Program-made: the position numbers and the translations under genes | The notes under the pieces: generated by a model | Told to the model about the DNA's origin: nothing | The model's database searches: none | What the model saw: the letters and a program-made list of their open reading frames with translations, nothing else | Source of the DNA: Burkholderiales bacterium | GTDB lineage: Bacteria; Pseudomonadota; Gammaproteobacteria; Burkholderiales; Methylophilaceae | Reading direction: 5' to 3' | Assembly (NCBI GenBank): GCA_030827595.1 | Contig: JAURED010000001.1 | Coordinates: 12,124-76,123, forward strand | DNA length: 64,000 nucleotides | Part shown: piece after piece, positions 1 to 8,452 of the stretch | Numbering within the stretch: position 1 is the stretch's first letter | Layout of the letters: every line of letters begins with the position of its first letter

Positions 1-1110
1 GGAAATGAAAAGGTGATCTATCCTCGCCTATCAGATGCCGAGTTTTTTTACGCCCAAGATAAAAAGAAATCGCTACAGGAAATGTCGCTTGATTTAAAAA
101 ATATTATCTATCACCAAAAATTAGGTAGCGTTGACCAGCGATGTGAAAAGGTGAGTCTTGTCTTTAATCACCTGAAAAAGCACACCTCTCTTAACTCAGA
201 GGCAGACAGTAAAAAACTTGCACTCTTCGCAAAGGCGGACTTAAGTTCATTAATGGTTGGAGAGTTCCCCGAGCTCCAGGGCATTATGGGTAAATACTAT
301 GGTTTAGATGAAAAACTAAATAGCGAATTCTGCCAAGCCATAGAAGATCATTATAAGCCAAAATTTTCGGGTGATGAGCTTCCTCAAGGAGATACATCCT
401 TATTATTGGCACTCTCTGATAAATGGATAAGTTTATTCGATTTATTCTCAATCGGTGAAAAACCATCTGGTGTAAAAGATCCTTATGCATTAAGAAGGTG
501 TGCAATATCTATCATCAGGATTCTGATTGATAAGAATATAGATCTTGATATTAATCAACTCATTGATGCATTTTTTCCTGAAGATCAAAAAGACAACAAA
601 TTAAACCTAATTAATTTCTTTTACGATCGTCTGGAGAATTATATTCGTGAACAAGGATATGAAACTTTAGTAGTCCAGTCTGTTTGTGAGCAAAAACCTT
701 CTTTTATTAATGATGTTTTAAATAAAATTGAAGCGATAGAGCAATTTAAACAATTTGAATTAAGTAATAATCTGGCTCAATCCAATAAAAGAGTATTGAA
801 CATATTAAAGAAATATGAAAAAAAATTAGATGGCGACATCAATGTATCTTTATTTGAAAATGAAAGTGAGCATGCTCTTTTCAAGACTATTCAATCTATT
901 AGTAAACAAAATAAGACCTTTCTTGACAAGAAAAACTATAAAGGCTTATTAGAAAACCTTATTCATTTATCGGGGCCAATTGATGATTTCTTTGAGCATA
1001 CAATGATTAATGCAGAAGATATTAAAATTAAACACAATCGCCATCAATTGTTAGCCGAGTTAAATAAATCAATGAACATTATTGCCAATTTATCTGTATT
1101 GGGTACTTAA
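1..1110 (+). CDS. glyS: Glycyl-tRNA synthetase beta subunit, 5'-truncated
   Basis: C-terminal part of the beta subunit of the alpha2-beta2 glycyl-tRNA synthetase, which with GlyQ charges tRNA-Gly in the cytosol. The frame is open from the first base, so the true start lies upstream of the window and the GTG at 13 is internal. About 369 residues are visible, roughly half of the usual family length of nearly 700. The conserved YPRLSDAEFFY stretch (residues 6-16) and DPYALRR (160-166) are typical of GlyS and precede the helical C-terminal tRNA-binding part. It ends 3 bases before gmhB, the usual neighbour in Betaproteobacteria. The identification is firm; only the N-terminus is missing. Confidence 0.95.
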   Translation, partial: GNEKVIYPRLSDAEFFYAQDKKKSLQEMSLDLKNIIYHQKLGSVDQRCEKVSLVFNHLKKHTSLNSEADSKKLALFAKADLSSLMVGEFPELQGIMGKYYGLDEKLNSEFCQAIEDHYKPKFSGDELPQGDTSLLLALSDKWISLFDLFSIGEKPSGVKDPYALRRCAISIIRILIDKNIDLDINQLIDAFFPEDQKDNKLNLINFFYDRLENYIREQGYETLVVQSVCEQKPSFINDVLNKIEAIEQFKQFELSNNLAQSNKRVLNILKKYEKKLDGDINVSLFENESEHALFKTIQSISKQNKTFLDKKNYKGLLENLIHLSGPIDDFFEHTMINAEDIKIKHNRHQLLAELNKSMNIIANLSVLGT

Positions 1111-1113
1111 CAA

Positions 1114-1653
1114 ATGAAAATTGTTATTCTTGATCGCGATGGAGTAATCAATCAAGACTCTGCAAACTATATCAAAAATGAAAATGAGTGGATTCCTATT
1201 CCCGGTAGCCTTGAGGCTATCGCAACACTCACCCAAAATAATTTCAAAGTTATTATCGTGACCAATCAATCTGGTGTTGGGAGAGGATTGTACTCAATGA
1301 ACAATCTAAACCAAATTCATCAAAAAATGCATCGTTTATTGGCTGATATGGGTAGCCGAATTGATTCAATCTTTATATGCCCACATACAGAAGAGGATGA
1401 TTGTCACTGCCGGAAACCTCGTCCTGGAATGCTTTTTGAAATTGAAAAAACATATGGCATCAGTGTAAAAAATTTATTTGGGATTGGAGATTCACTCAGA
1501 GATCTTGAAGCTTTTGATACTGCTAAAATGCAACCTATCTTAGTAAAAACTGGAAATGGGCAAAAAGTATCTAAACAAAAAAAATATCCCAAAAAAACAA
1601 AAATTTTTAAAAATTTACTTGAAGCCTCACAGTACATAATTAAATCATCATGA
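1114..1653 (+). CDS. gmhB: D-glycero-beta-D-manno-heptose 1,7-bisphosphate 7-phosphatase
   Basis: HAD-family phosphatase that removes the 7-phosphate of heptose bisphosphate on the way to ADP-heptose for the lipopolysaccharide inner core; cytosolic. The HAD nucleophile and acid/base are D7 and D9 in DRDGVIN. TNQSGVGRG follows near residue 51. The GmhB zinc site is visible as C89/H91 and C97-H-C99 followed by RKPRPGM, and the GIGDSLRDLEA motif lies near 127. At 179 residues it matches the family. It follows glyS after 3 bases, and its stop overlaps the next start (ATGA), so glyS-gmhB-plsC is probably one transcript. The zinc loop separates it from histidinol-phosphatase relatives. Confidence 0.93.
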   Translation: MKIVILDRDGVINQDSANYIKNENEWIPIPGSLEAIATLTQNNFKVIIVTNQSGVGRGLYSMNNLNQIHQKMHRLLADMGSRIDSIFICPHTEEDDCHCRKPRPGMLFEIEKTYGISVKNLFGIGDSLRDLEAFDTAKMQPILVKTGNGQKVSKQKKYPKKTKIFKNLLEASQYIIKSS

Positions 1654-2354
1654 TTTTTTTAAGATCATTAATTTTCAATATAGGAATGATATTGTTTACC
1701 ATTCCATTTACAGTGATTAGCCTCTTCACTTTCCCATTACCGCAAAAATATCGTTATTTATTTATTTCTTTATGGGCAAAATCAATGCTCCCCTGGTTAA
1801 AATTTACATGTCATCTGGATTTTCAAATTATAGGGAAAGAAAATGTTCCAAAAACTCCTTGTGTTGTATTTTCAAATCATCAATCAGCATGGGAGACGCT
1901 TGCATTACAAATTGCCCTCCCCCCTCAAGTCTGGGTCCTAAAAAAAGAATTACTTCTAATTCCTTTTTTTGGCTGGGGCCTTTGGCTTACATCGCCGATT
2001 GCAATAAATCGATCGGCTGGGAAAAAGGCTCTATTGCAAATGTTTGAACAAGGTAGAAAAAAATTATCAAAAGGTTTTTTTATCATTATTTTTCCAGAAG
2101 GAACTCGGGTTGGAGTTAATGAAAAGAGAAACTATCATATTGGCGGGAGCTGGTTGGCTAAAAAACTAAATAGTCCTATTTTACCAATTGCTCATAACGC
2201 TGGTTATTATTGGCCTAAGAATAGTTTTCTAAAACGTCCTGGAACGATTAACTTAATAATTGGCCCATTAATTTCAACTGATGAACTATCTCCTGATGAG
2301 ATTAATGTAAAAACAAAAAACTGGATTGATGAGCATGTGGAAAAAATTATTTAA
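1650..2354 (+). CDS. plsC: 1-acyl-sn-glycerol-3-phosphate acyltransferase (PlsC family)
   Basis: Membrane-bound acyltransferase expected to turn lysophosphatidic acid into phosphatidic acid in phospholipid synthesis. One or two hydrophobic segments occupy residues 1-30. The catalytic box is NHQSAWET (H77 and E82), the HX4E form common in betaproteobacterial members rather than HX4D. FPEGTR (148-153) is the second conserved box. At 234 residues it has the normal length. It overlaps gmhB by 4 bases. Another lysophospholipid acyltransferase specificity is possible, because the family is broad and only motifs can be judged here. Confidence 0.88.
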   Translation: MIFLRSLIFNIGMILFTIPFTVISLFTFPLPQKYRYLFISLWAKSMLPWLKFTCHLDFQIIGKENVPKTPCVVFSNHQSAWETLALQIALPPQVWVLKKELLLIPFFGWGLWLTSPIAINRSAGKKALLQMFEQGRKKLSKGFFIIIFPEGTRVGVNEKRNYHIGGSWLAKKLNSPILPIAHNAGYYWPKNSFLKRPGTINLIIGPLISTDELSPDEINVKTKNWIDEHVEKII

Positions 2355-3045
2355 CAAGACTCAAAAATCAATCAAAGAAAATAAGGCCATCGTTATAAAT
2401 GAAACGGCAATTAATTATATTCACATCCAAAAAACAAAAAAAAATATTAGCCTCAAAATTGATCAACAAGGCTTGATTATCTCAACCCCTTTTCATACCC
2501 CTCAATCTTACGTCGAGACTATTATTAAAAAAAAATTTACTTGGATTCAAGAACATCTTAAGCAAATAAATACGGACAGCCAACTCATTACCTCCATACC
2601 TATTTTGGGGAAAAATTTTAAAGTCATTTATGAGTGTTCAAATAATACTATCGACTTTAAGGGTGAAATCATTCAACTGGTCAAAAAAGAGAATCATAAA
2701 AAAATTATTACCATCCTTTTGAAAGAATGTGCTCAAAAATATTTCAATGAAAGGTTAGCGTTTTATCAAACAAAAATTAATGAACGCCCAAATCATATCA
2801 CCTTAAGTAATGCAAAAACAAAATGGGGGTCATGTTCGAGCTCAAAAAATATAAAACTGAGCTGGCGATTGATACATGCAAAACCAGAAATTATTGATTA
2901 CGTGTTATGCCATGAATTAGCTCATTTAAAACATATGAATCATTCCATTCTTTTCTGGAAAGAGGTGGAATCTATTTTTCCCGAGTATAAAAAATTTAAA
3001 AAAGAATTAAAGGATCACTCCTTATCTTATTTTATTCTCGATTAA
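2329..3045 (+). CDS. YgjP-type (DUF45) zinc metallohydrolase
   Basis: Putative zinc-dependent metallopeptidase of the YgjP/SprT-like DUF45 family. Residues 195-199 read HELAH, the HExxH metal-binding motif, followed by KHMNHS with a third possible ligand and by the usual FW pair. KTKWGSCSS, about 30 residues upstream, is the other hallmark. The 5' end overlaps plsC. ATG codons at 2329 and 2335 are both possible and a TTG sits at 2326; I chose the first ATG. The stop overlaps that of the convergent sco1 gene by 4 bases. Its substrate is unknown for the family as far as I can say. Confidence 0.85.
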   Translation: MSMWKKLFNKTQKSIKENKAIVINETAINYIHIQKTKKNISLKIDQQGLIISTPFHTPQSYVETIIKKKFTWIQEHLKQINTDSQLITSIPILGKNFKVIYECSNNTIDFKGEIIQLVKKENHKKIITILLKECAQKYFNERLAFYQTKINERPNHITLSNAKTKWGSCSSSKNIKLSWRLIHAKPEIIDYVLCHELAHLKHMNHSILFWKEVESIFPEYKKFKKELKDHSLSYFILD

Positions 3046-3602
3046 AGCAGCTTATTGATATCCTCAATAATTAAGTTCGTTTCTGTACCGTATGGGAATC
3101 TCAGCCTAACTCTTCCCTTTTTATCCATAAGGTATATTCCAGCGGAATGATCAATGGTGTAGTCATTCCCTTGGGGGATAGCCTGGTAAAATATTTTATA
3201 TTGGTCGGCAACTTTTTTTATAGTTTCTTTACTACCAGTTAATCCAGTCACATTATCACCAAATCGAGGAATATAATCATTGAGCATCCCTACTGTGTCC
3301 CTTTCTGGATCAACGCTCACAAATAACACCTTAAAATGAGCAGGATCATTCACTTGAGCCGAAAGCATTTTAAGCTCAGTTAGAGTAGTTGGGCAAATAT
3401 CAGGGCAATTGGTAAACCCAAAAAAAATGGCAACTACATTTCCTAAAAGGCTGTTGGAGTCAAAATTATCATTTTTATGTGAGGTGAGTTCAATTCGCCC
3501 ATTTAATTTTGCCTCAGTAATATCTGAACCATGGAAATTAGGAGTTTCACTTCCACATGCAACAAAAATAAGGAATAATAAGCATATTAATTTTTTTAAC
3601 AT
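3042..3602 (-). CDS. SCO1/SenC-type copper chaperone lipoprotein
   Basis: Thioredoxin-fold protein of the SCO1/SenC family, which delivers copper to the CuA site of cytochrome c oxidase. It has a lipoprotein signal peptide with the lipid-carrying cysteine at C16 (FVAC), so it is probably anchored to a membrane on the periplasmic side. The copper ligands are visible: C66 and C70 in CPDIC and H152 in DHSAGIY. At 186 residues it has the normal size. It is convergent with the YgjP gene (4 overlapping bases) and divergent from ilvE, so it is probably transcribed alone. Confidence 0.92.
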   Translation of the reverse strand: MLKKLICLLFLIFVACGSETPNFHGSDITEAKLNGRIELTSHKNDNFDSNSLLGNVVAIFFGFTNCPDICPTTLTELKMLSAQVNDPAHFKVLFVSVDPERDTVGMLNDYIPRFGDNVTGLTGSKETIKKVADQYKIFYQAIPQGNDYTIDHSAGIYLMDKKGRVRLRFPYGTETNLIIEDINKLL

Positions 3603-3656
3603 TAGTTGTAATCTTAATTTTAAGAAAACTCATTCTAACAAACTTTAGGAAAAATA

Positions 3657-4592
3657 ATGGCAGTTGTTCAATCGATGTCTGATCGCGATGGTTTAATTTG
3701 GTTTGATAAAAAAATGGTTCCTTGGCGTGATGCACAAACCCATGTGCTAACTCATACCTTACATTATGGGTTAGGAGTTTTTGAGGGTGTGAGGGCTTAT
3801 GAAGCTAAAAAAGGAACTGCAATTTTCAGACTCCAAGAGCACACAAATCGTTTTTTTAATTCGGCTCACATCATGAGCATGCCGATGCCATTTTCCAAAG
3901 AAGAAATAAATTCAGCACAACTTAACAGCGTCAAAGAAAATAACTTAAAATCTGGCTACATTCGACCGATGGCATTTTATGGTTCCGAGGCAATGGGAAT
4001 ATCAGCGAAAAGCCTTTCTACTCATGTAATTGTTGCCGCTTGGACCTGGGGAGCTTATATGGGTCAAGAAGCTCTCGAGAAAGGAATATCAGTTAAAACA
4101 TCGTCTTATTCGCGACACCACGTGAATGTCACTATGTGTAAGGCAAAAGCTAATGGTAATTATATGAATTCGATTCTCGCTCATCAAGAGGCCATTACCG
4201 ATGGCTACAATGAAGCATTGTTACTTGATACGCAAGGATATGTTGCTGAAGGTTCCGGTGAAAATATTTTTTTAGTTAAAAATGGTAAATTAATCACCCC
4301 ATCTCTTTCTTCAGCATTAGAAGGCATTACTCGAGATACAATTATTCAGATTGCCAATGACAACAAGATTCCAGTCATTGAAAAAAATATAACTCGTGAT
4401 GAAGTGTATACAGCAGACGAAGCTTTTTTTACTGGAACGGCTGCCGAAGTTACCCCTATTCGTGAATTAGATCATCGTATTATTGGTTTAGGTCGCAGAG
4501 GTGAGTTAACAGAATTTTTACAAAAAACTTATTTTGATATTGTGAAAGGCGAAAACACAACCTACGATAGCTGGCTGACATATGTCAAATAA
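3657..4592 (+). CDS. ilvE: Branched-chain amino acid aminotransferase
   Basis: PLP enzyme (fold type IV) carrying out the last transamination in isoleucine, leucine and valine synthesis, with glutamate as donor. The PLP lysine is K164 in the AKANGNY context, and GSGENIFLV near residue 201 is the cofactor phosphate-binding region. At 311 residues it is standard. An AGGAAAA ribosome site lies a few bases before the ATG at 3657. The 3' end overlaps the small zinc-finger gene by 11 bases, a pairing often seen in Betaproteobacteria. It complements leuA elsewhere in this window. Confidence 0.95.
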   Translation: MAVVQSMSDRDGLIWFDKKMVPWRDAQTHVLTHTLHYGLGVFEGVRAYEAKKGTAIFRLQEHTNRFFNSAHIMSMPMPFSKEEINSAQLNSVKENNLKSGYIRPMAFYGSEAMGISAKSLSTHVIVAAWTWGAYMGQEALEKGISVKTSSYSRHHVNVTMCKAKANGNYMNSILAHQEAITDGYNEALLLDTQGYVAEGSGENIFLVKNGKLITPSLSSALEGITRDTIIQIANDNKIPVIEKNITRDEVYTADEAFFTGTAAEVTPIRELDHRIIGLGRRGELTEFLQKTYFDIVKGENTTYDSWLTYVK

Positions 4593-4752
4593 AAGTCGGC
4601 AAACCATACAGGTATCTAAAAATGATCTGCCAATATACTGCCCACCCAAAACAGAAAACTTTTGGGCCATGCATCCTCGAGTGTATATCGATCATCATAA
4701 TAAAAAAGAGGTGAGTTGCCCCTACTGTGGGACCCTTTATCGGATCAAGTAG
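4582..4752 (+). CDS. Zinc-finger microprotein (CHCC type)
   Basis: A 56-residue protein of the small CHCC zinc-finger domain family, related in motif to the zinc-binding part of the complex I accessory subunit NDUFS6. A single cysteine near residue 20 (IYCPP), a histidine at about 31 and CPYC near residue 47 form the probable zinc site. The ATG at 4582 lies inside the last codons of ilvE, so translation is probably coupled. It stops 3 bases before the convergent murI stop. Function is not established; the ilvE linkage is the main support for reality. Confidence 0.8.
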   Translation: MSNKSRQTIQVSKNDLPIYCPPKTENFWAMHPRVYIDHHNKKEVSCPYCGTLYRIK

Positions 4753-4755
4753 GTT

Positions 4756-5547
4756 TTAAATAAATTTAATTTGCTTGATGCTTGAAGCCTGAACTACTTT
4801 TCTTATTTTTTCATAATAACTATTTGAATTATCACTAACCATGACATCGACTTTCTGATTGTTTGGAAAGCATTCAACTTTTAAAGTCTTCTCCAATACA
4901 TTGACCACAGCTTCGGTCGTATCAATAATTTCTATGTTGTTTGAAAATAGTGATTTTAATTGCTGAATGATCATTGGATAGTGGGTGCATCCCAAGACCA
5001 AGACGTCAATATCTGCATCTTCAAATTGTTTAATTTTAGGTTTTAGATTATCCAAAAGATTCTCAGCTGAATCAGGCAGATTTTCAATTTCTTCAACTAG
5101 ACCAACCCCAGGAATGATGATTAAGTTATGCTCCTCAGAAACAAATCGATCCACTAATGAGGTAAATCGGAGGCTCTTAATGGTTCCTTCGGTTGCCAAA
5201 ATACCTATATTCATATTCTTAGAGGCCTTGATGGCTGGTTTAATTCCTGGCTCCATCCCGATAATCGGAAAATTATAAGAGCCTCTTAATTGTTCAGCCA
5301 CATAGGCTGTGACCGTATTGCAGGCGAGAACAGCTGATTTTATGGCATACTTTTGGTTCAATTTTGAAAATATTTCTAACACTCTCCCTTGGATAAACTC
5401 TTTTGTTTGTTGCCCATATGGTAAAAATTTGTTATCGGCAACGTAAATAAAAGGACCACTAATCTTACGAGCAAGGATATGATTTAAAATAGTCGTACCG
5501 CCAAGACCTGAGTCAAAAACTAAAATAACTGGTGTATCTTGATCCAT
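4756..5547 (-). CDS. murI: Glutamate racemase
   Basis: Cytosolic racemase making D-glutamate for peptidoglycan. The two catalytic cysteines are C76 in ACNTVTA and C187 in LGCTHYP, each in its conserved context, and the N-terminal FDSGLGG (11-17) is the family signature. At 263 residues it is the usual size. It is divergent from the cobalamin adenosyltransferase gene, with a 39-base gap between the two starts, and convergent with the zinc-finger gene. Confidence 0.95.
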   Translation of the reverse strand: MDQDTPVILVFDSGLGGTTILNHILARKISGPFIYVADNKFLPYGQQTKEFIQGRVLEIFSKLNQKYAIKSAVLACNTVTAYVAEQLRGSYNFPIIGMEPGIKPAIKASKNMNIGILATEGTIKSLRFTSLVDRFVSEEHNLIIIPGVGLVEEIENLPDSAENLLDNLKPKIKQFEDADIDVLVLGCTHYPMIIQQLKSLFSNNIEIIDTTEAVVNVLEKTLKVECFPNNQKVDVMVSDNSNSYYEKIRKVVQASSIKQIKFI

Positions 5548-5555
5548 AAATTACA

Positions 5556-5561
5556 TATAAT
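5556..5561 (+). promoter_or_regulatory. Candidate -10 element for the adenosyltransferase operon
   Basis: A perfect TATAAT sits 25 bases before the start codon of the adenosyltransferase gene, in the 39-base divergent gap. No good -35 element is visible at the expected spacing (TGTATC is the best), so this is only a partial match. Confidence 0.4.
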
Positions 5562-5586
5562 AACGCTTAGATGAATTGAGAAAATT

Positions 5587-6129
5587 ATGGCAAATAGATT
5601 AACACACATTTATACCAAAACTGGTGATCAAGGTGAAACCTCACTTGGCAATGGTGCCCGAGTACAAAAAAATTCCGTTCGCATTGAATGTTTAGGAACC
5701 ATCGATGAACTCAATTCAATTATTGGGCTTATTCTTACTGAACCACTTTCTCAGGAAGTTCAAGAAACATTGGTAGAGATCCAACATGATTTATTCAATA
5801 TTGGTGGAGAATTATCAATACCCAACCATAAGTTACTTGACCCAAATCGAGTAGATTATCTGGAAAAACAACTGGATGCCTTAAATCAAAATCTTTCTCC
5901 ATTAAAAGAATTTATTCTTCCAGGGGGGGTAAAGTCTGCCGCCTACACTCATGTGGCAAGAACGGTTTGTCGAAGAGCAGAAAGATGCTGCTTATCACTT
6001 AAACAACTTGAAGAAATCAATATCACTGCTTTATATTATTTGAATCGACTCTCGGATTACTTATTTGTATTAGCTCGAGCTTTAAATAAAGAGAATAATG
6101 TACCTGACACTCTTTGGAAGCGAAGTTGA
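5587..6129 (+). CDS. Cob(I)alamin adenosyltransferase (PduO type)
   Basis: ATP:cob(I)alamin adenosyltransferase of the trimeric PduO/MMAB family, which attaches the 5'-deoxyadenosyl group to make coenzyme B12. The N-terminal IYTKTGDQGETSL (9-21) is the ATP-binding signature. VCRRAERC near 136 and LNRLSDYLFVLAR near 158 carry conserved arginine, glutamate and aspartate residues of the active site. At 180 residues it is normal. It heads a run of same-strand genes into pcnB, folK, the nucleoside kinase, panB and panC, with overlaps or gaps of a few bases. No corrinoid synthesis gene is in the window, so salvage is the likely use. Confidence 0.9.
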   Translation: MANRLTHIYTKTGDQGETSLGNGARVQKNSVRIECLGTIDELNSIIGLILTEPLSQEVQETLVEIQHDLFNIGGELSIPNHKLLDPNRVDYLEKQLDALNQNLSPLKEFILPGGVKSAAYTHVARTVCRRAERCCLSLKQLEEINITALYYLNRLSDYLFVLARALNKENNVPDTLWKRS

Positions 6130-7322
6130 CTGCACCAAATAATTCCCCTTACCAATCAAAATCTTCTCCCATAAACGCAGACCTAATTCCAGAATTTGTA
6201 TTTACGGTTATAAAAAAACTACAACAATATGATTTTCAGGCATTTGTTGTTGGTGGTTGCATCCGAGATATGCTGCTTCATAGGACCCCAAAAGATTTTG
6301 ATGTCGCCACTGATGCACATCCTGAACAAATCACCGCGATATTTAAAAACTCAAGAATTATTGGACGTCGATTTAAGATAGTTCATGTTCGCCAACAAAG
6401 AGAGCTCATCGAAGTTTCAACTTTTAGAAAAAAACCAGAAGAAGTCAGTAAATTAAGAAATGGGGTAATACAGGATAATGCTTTTGGAACAATTGAAGAG
6501 GATGCTGAAAGAAGAGACTTTACTATGAATGCTATCTTTTATGATCCAATTCACGAAACTTTTTTTGATCCATTCAATGGAAAAAAAGATATAGAAAATA
6601 GTCAAATTAACTTCATCGGTAAAAAAGATCAAAGGTTACATGAAGATCCCATCAGGCTGTTAAGAGCCATTCGCTTTCATGCGAAATTAGACTTTAATCT
6701 GTGTTTAACAAAAAAGGAGATACAAGCATATATTCAACTTCTACAGGATATCCCCTATTCAAGAATATTTGATGAAATGATGAAGTTTTTCTTAACGGGT
6801 CACGCTGAGAGAAGTATCAAGGTTTTAAAGCAATATGAATTGTTGGATATCTTTTTTCCACACCTCGCCCAACACTCTCTCGAAAAAAAATCATTACTCA
6901 TGTTAGGAATGAAAAACACTGATAATCGGGTAAAAGAAAATAAGACAGTAAATCCAGGATTTTTAATGGCGGTAGTATTATGGGATGCCTTTAAAACAGA
7001 TAAATCATTTAACGATGAAGCACTCAGTTTAGATGCAAAAATAAAGAATTTTTTTAATCAATCTGCGCCCAATATATTTATTCATAAAAGATTTATTAAA
7101 TACATCTCTGATATTTGGCGATTACAGCCAAGATTTATGAAAATTAGATTAAAGGCTGTGTACCGCCTATCTAATCATCCTCGTTTTCGTGCTGCTTATG
7201 ACTTTCTTCTGCTTCGATCCGAATCTGGAGAAGAAGATAAAAAATATGGAGATTGGTGGACTCGCTGGCAGTCAGCAAACGAGTCAACTCGTAAACAATT
7301 ATTAGACCAGAAAGATGAATAA
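6114..7322 (+). CDS. pcnB: Poly(A) polymerase I
   Basis: Class II nucleotidyltransferase that adds 3' poly(A) tails and so promotes RNA decay. The head domain shows GGCIRDMLL (47-55) and the paired catalytic aspartates in DFDVATD (about 62-68), then RRDFTMNAI and the RLLRAIRF box of the neck region. At about 402 residues it is slightly short of the E. coli enzyme. The only plausible starts are TTG codons (6114 or 6126) inside the end of the preceding gene, so the N-terminus is uncertain. A CCA-adding enzyme is the alternative, but the synteny with folK and the basic C-terminus (KKYGDWWTRWQ) fit PcnB. Confidence 0.88.
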   Translation: MEAKLTAPNNSPYQSKSSPINADLIPEFVFTVIKKLQQYDFQAFVVGGCIRDMLLHRTPKDFDVATDAHPEQITAIFKNSRIIGRRFKIVHVRQQRELIEVSTFRKKPEEVSKLRNGVIQDNAFGTIEEDAERRDFTMNAIFYDPIHETFFDPFNGKKDIENSQINFIGKKDQRLHEDPIRLLRAIRFHAKLDFNLCLTKKEIQAYIQLLQDIPYSRIFDEMMKFFLTGHAERSIKVLKQYELLDIFFPHLAQHSLEKKSLLMLGMKNTDNRVKENKTVNPGFLMAVVLWDAFKTDKSFNDEALSLDAKIKNFFNQSAPNIFIHKRFIKYISDIWRLQPRFMKIRLKAVYRLSNHPRFRAAYDFLLLRSESGEEDKKYGDWWTRWQSANESTRKQLLDQKDE

Positions 7323-7324
7323 AT

Positions 7325-7816
7325 ATGCATACGGTTTACTTGGGGCTAGGAAGTAATCAATCTGATCCTATTAATCAAATTAAAAATGCCACAAAACTTA
7401 TTGAAAAAATTGAGACATCAAAAATTATCAAAAAATCTTCGTTGTATGAGTCTTTACCAGTGGGTTATCTTGATCAGCCTAACTTTATAAACCAAGTTAT
7501 TTCGCTTCAAACAAGTTTATCTCCAGCGGAATTATTTGAGCGATTTCAACAGATCGAATTTCAATTAAAAAGAGTTAAAAAGATTGTCAATGGTCCAAGA
7601 ACAATTGATATTGATATATTATTATTTAATCAAGAAATTATTTTAACTAATGATTTAACGATTCCGCATCCGAGAATGCTTGATAGGGCTTTTGTGATGA
7701 TTCCATTGCTTGAAATTGAACCCAATATTCTTGTGCCTAAAATCAGCAATCTAAAGGAAATTTTAGGTAAACTTGATAAAAAAACTCTAACAAAAATTGA
7801 TGATCAATCCATTTAA
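7325..7816 (+). CDS. folK: 2-amino-4-hydroxy-6-hydroxymethyldihydropteridine pyrophosphokinase
   Basis: HPPK, which transfers pyrophosphate from ATP to 6-hydroxymethyl-dihydropterin in folate synthesis. The N-terminus has LGLGSNQ, and the signature GPRTIDIDILLF begins at G90 with the two magnesium-binding aspartates. IPHPRMLDRAFV follows. At 163 residues it is the normal length. It starts 2 bases after pcnB and overlaps the next gene by 17 bases, so it is within the operon. Confidence 0.95.
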   Translation: MHTVYLGLGSNQSDPINQIKNATKLIEKIETSKIIKKSSLYESLPVGYLDQPNFINQVISLQTSLSPAELFERFQQIEFQLKRVKKIVNGPRTIDIDILLFNQEIILTNDLTIPHPRMLDRAFVMIPLLEIEPNILVPKISNLKEILGKLDKKTLTKIDDQSI

Positions 7817-8450
7817 AAAATATCCATATATTGTAGTTGAGGGTCCCATTGGTTCCGGGAAGTCTACCCTGTCAAGAATGTTGAGTGAAAATTTTGGAGC
7901 AAAATTTATCAAAGAAAAGGCTGAGCAAAACCCCTTTCTTCCAAAGTTTTACAAAAATATGAGTCAATATGCCCTTCCCACTCAATTGTTTTTTTTATTT
8001 CAACGTGCCGAACAAATCAATGAAGTTAAACAAAACGATTTTTTTCATAAAGGTTCTGTTGCAGATTTTTTTATCTATAAGGATCCCATTTTTGCTCAAC
8101 TTAATCTTGATGATGAAGAATTAAAGTTATATAAACAGATCTACCAATTTCTTGAGTTAAAAGTTCCAAAACCTGATTTAGTGATTTATCTGCAAACGCC
8201 TGTTGAACTGTTAAAAAAAAGGGTGGATGGAAGAAGTATTGGTTATGAGAAAACAATTAGCACTGAATATCTTGAGAAAATTGCGGAAGCTTATAGTAAT
8301 TTTTTTCATTTTAAATATAGTAATCAATTATTAATTATCAACAACGAGAACCTTGACATCCTTGAGGATCCTGGAGCAGTGAGAATGTTAATTGACAAAA
8401 TCGACCAAATGACCTCAACGCGCGAGTTCTTTAATCCAAAAATTATTTAA
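7800..8450 (+). CDS. Deoxynucleoside kinase family protein
   Basis: Member of the deoxynucleoside kinase (dCK/dGK-type) family, phosphorylating deoxynucleosides for salvage. The P-loop GPIGSGKST spans residues 15-23. VADFFIYKDPIFA replaces the ERS-type box, as usual in proteobacterial homologues, and KRVDGRSIGYE is the probable lid arginine region. At 216 residues from the ATG at 7800 it is typical. A TTG three bases upstream is the alternative start. It overlaps folK and precedes panB by 2 bases, a conserved betaproteobacterial order. Base specificity cannot be told from the sequence. Confidence 0.85.
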   Translation: MINPFKKYPYIVVEGPIGSGKSTLSRMLSENFGAKFIKEKAEQNPFLPKFYKNMSQYALPTQLFFLFQRAEQINEVKQNDFFHKGSVADFFIYKDPIFAQLNLDDEELKLYKQIYQFLELKVPKPDLVIYLQTPVELLKKRVDGRSIGYEKTISTEYLEKIAEAYSNFFHFKYSNQLLIINNENLDILEDPGAVRMLIDKIDQMTSTREFFNPKII

Positions 8451-8452
8451 TT

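Noticed and set aside
8210..8230. A-run in the deoxynucleoside kinase gene as a possible frameshift site
   Set aside because: The reading frame is continuous on both sides and the protein motifs are complete, so there is no sign of slippage.
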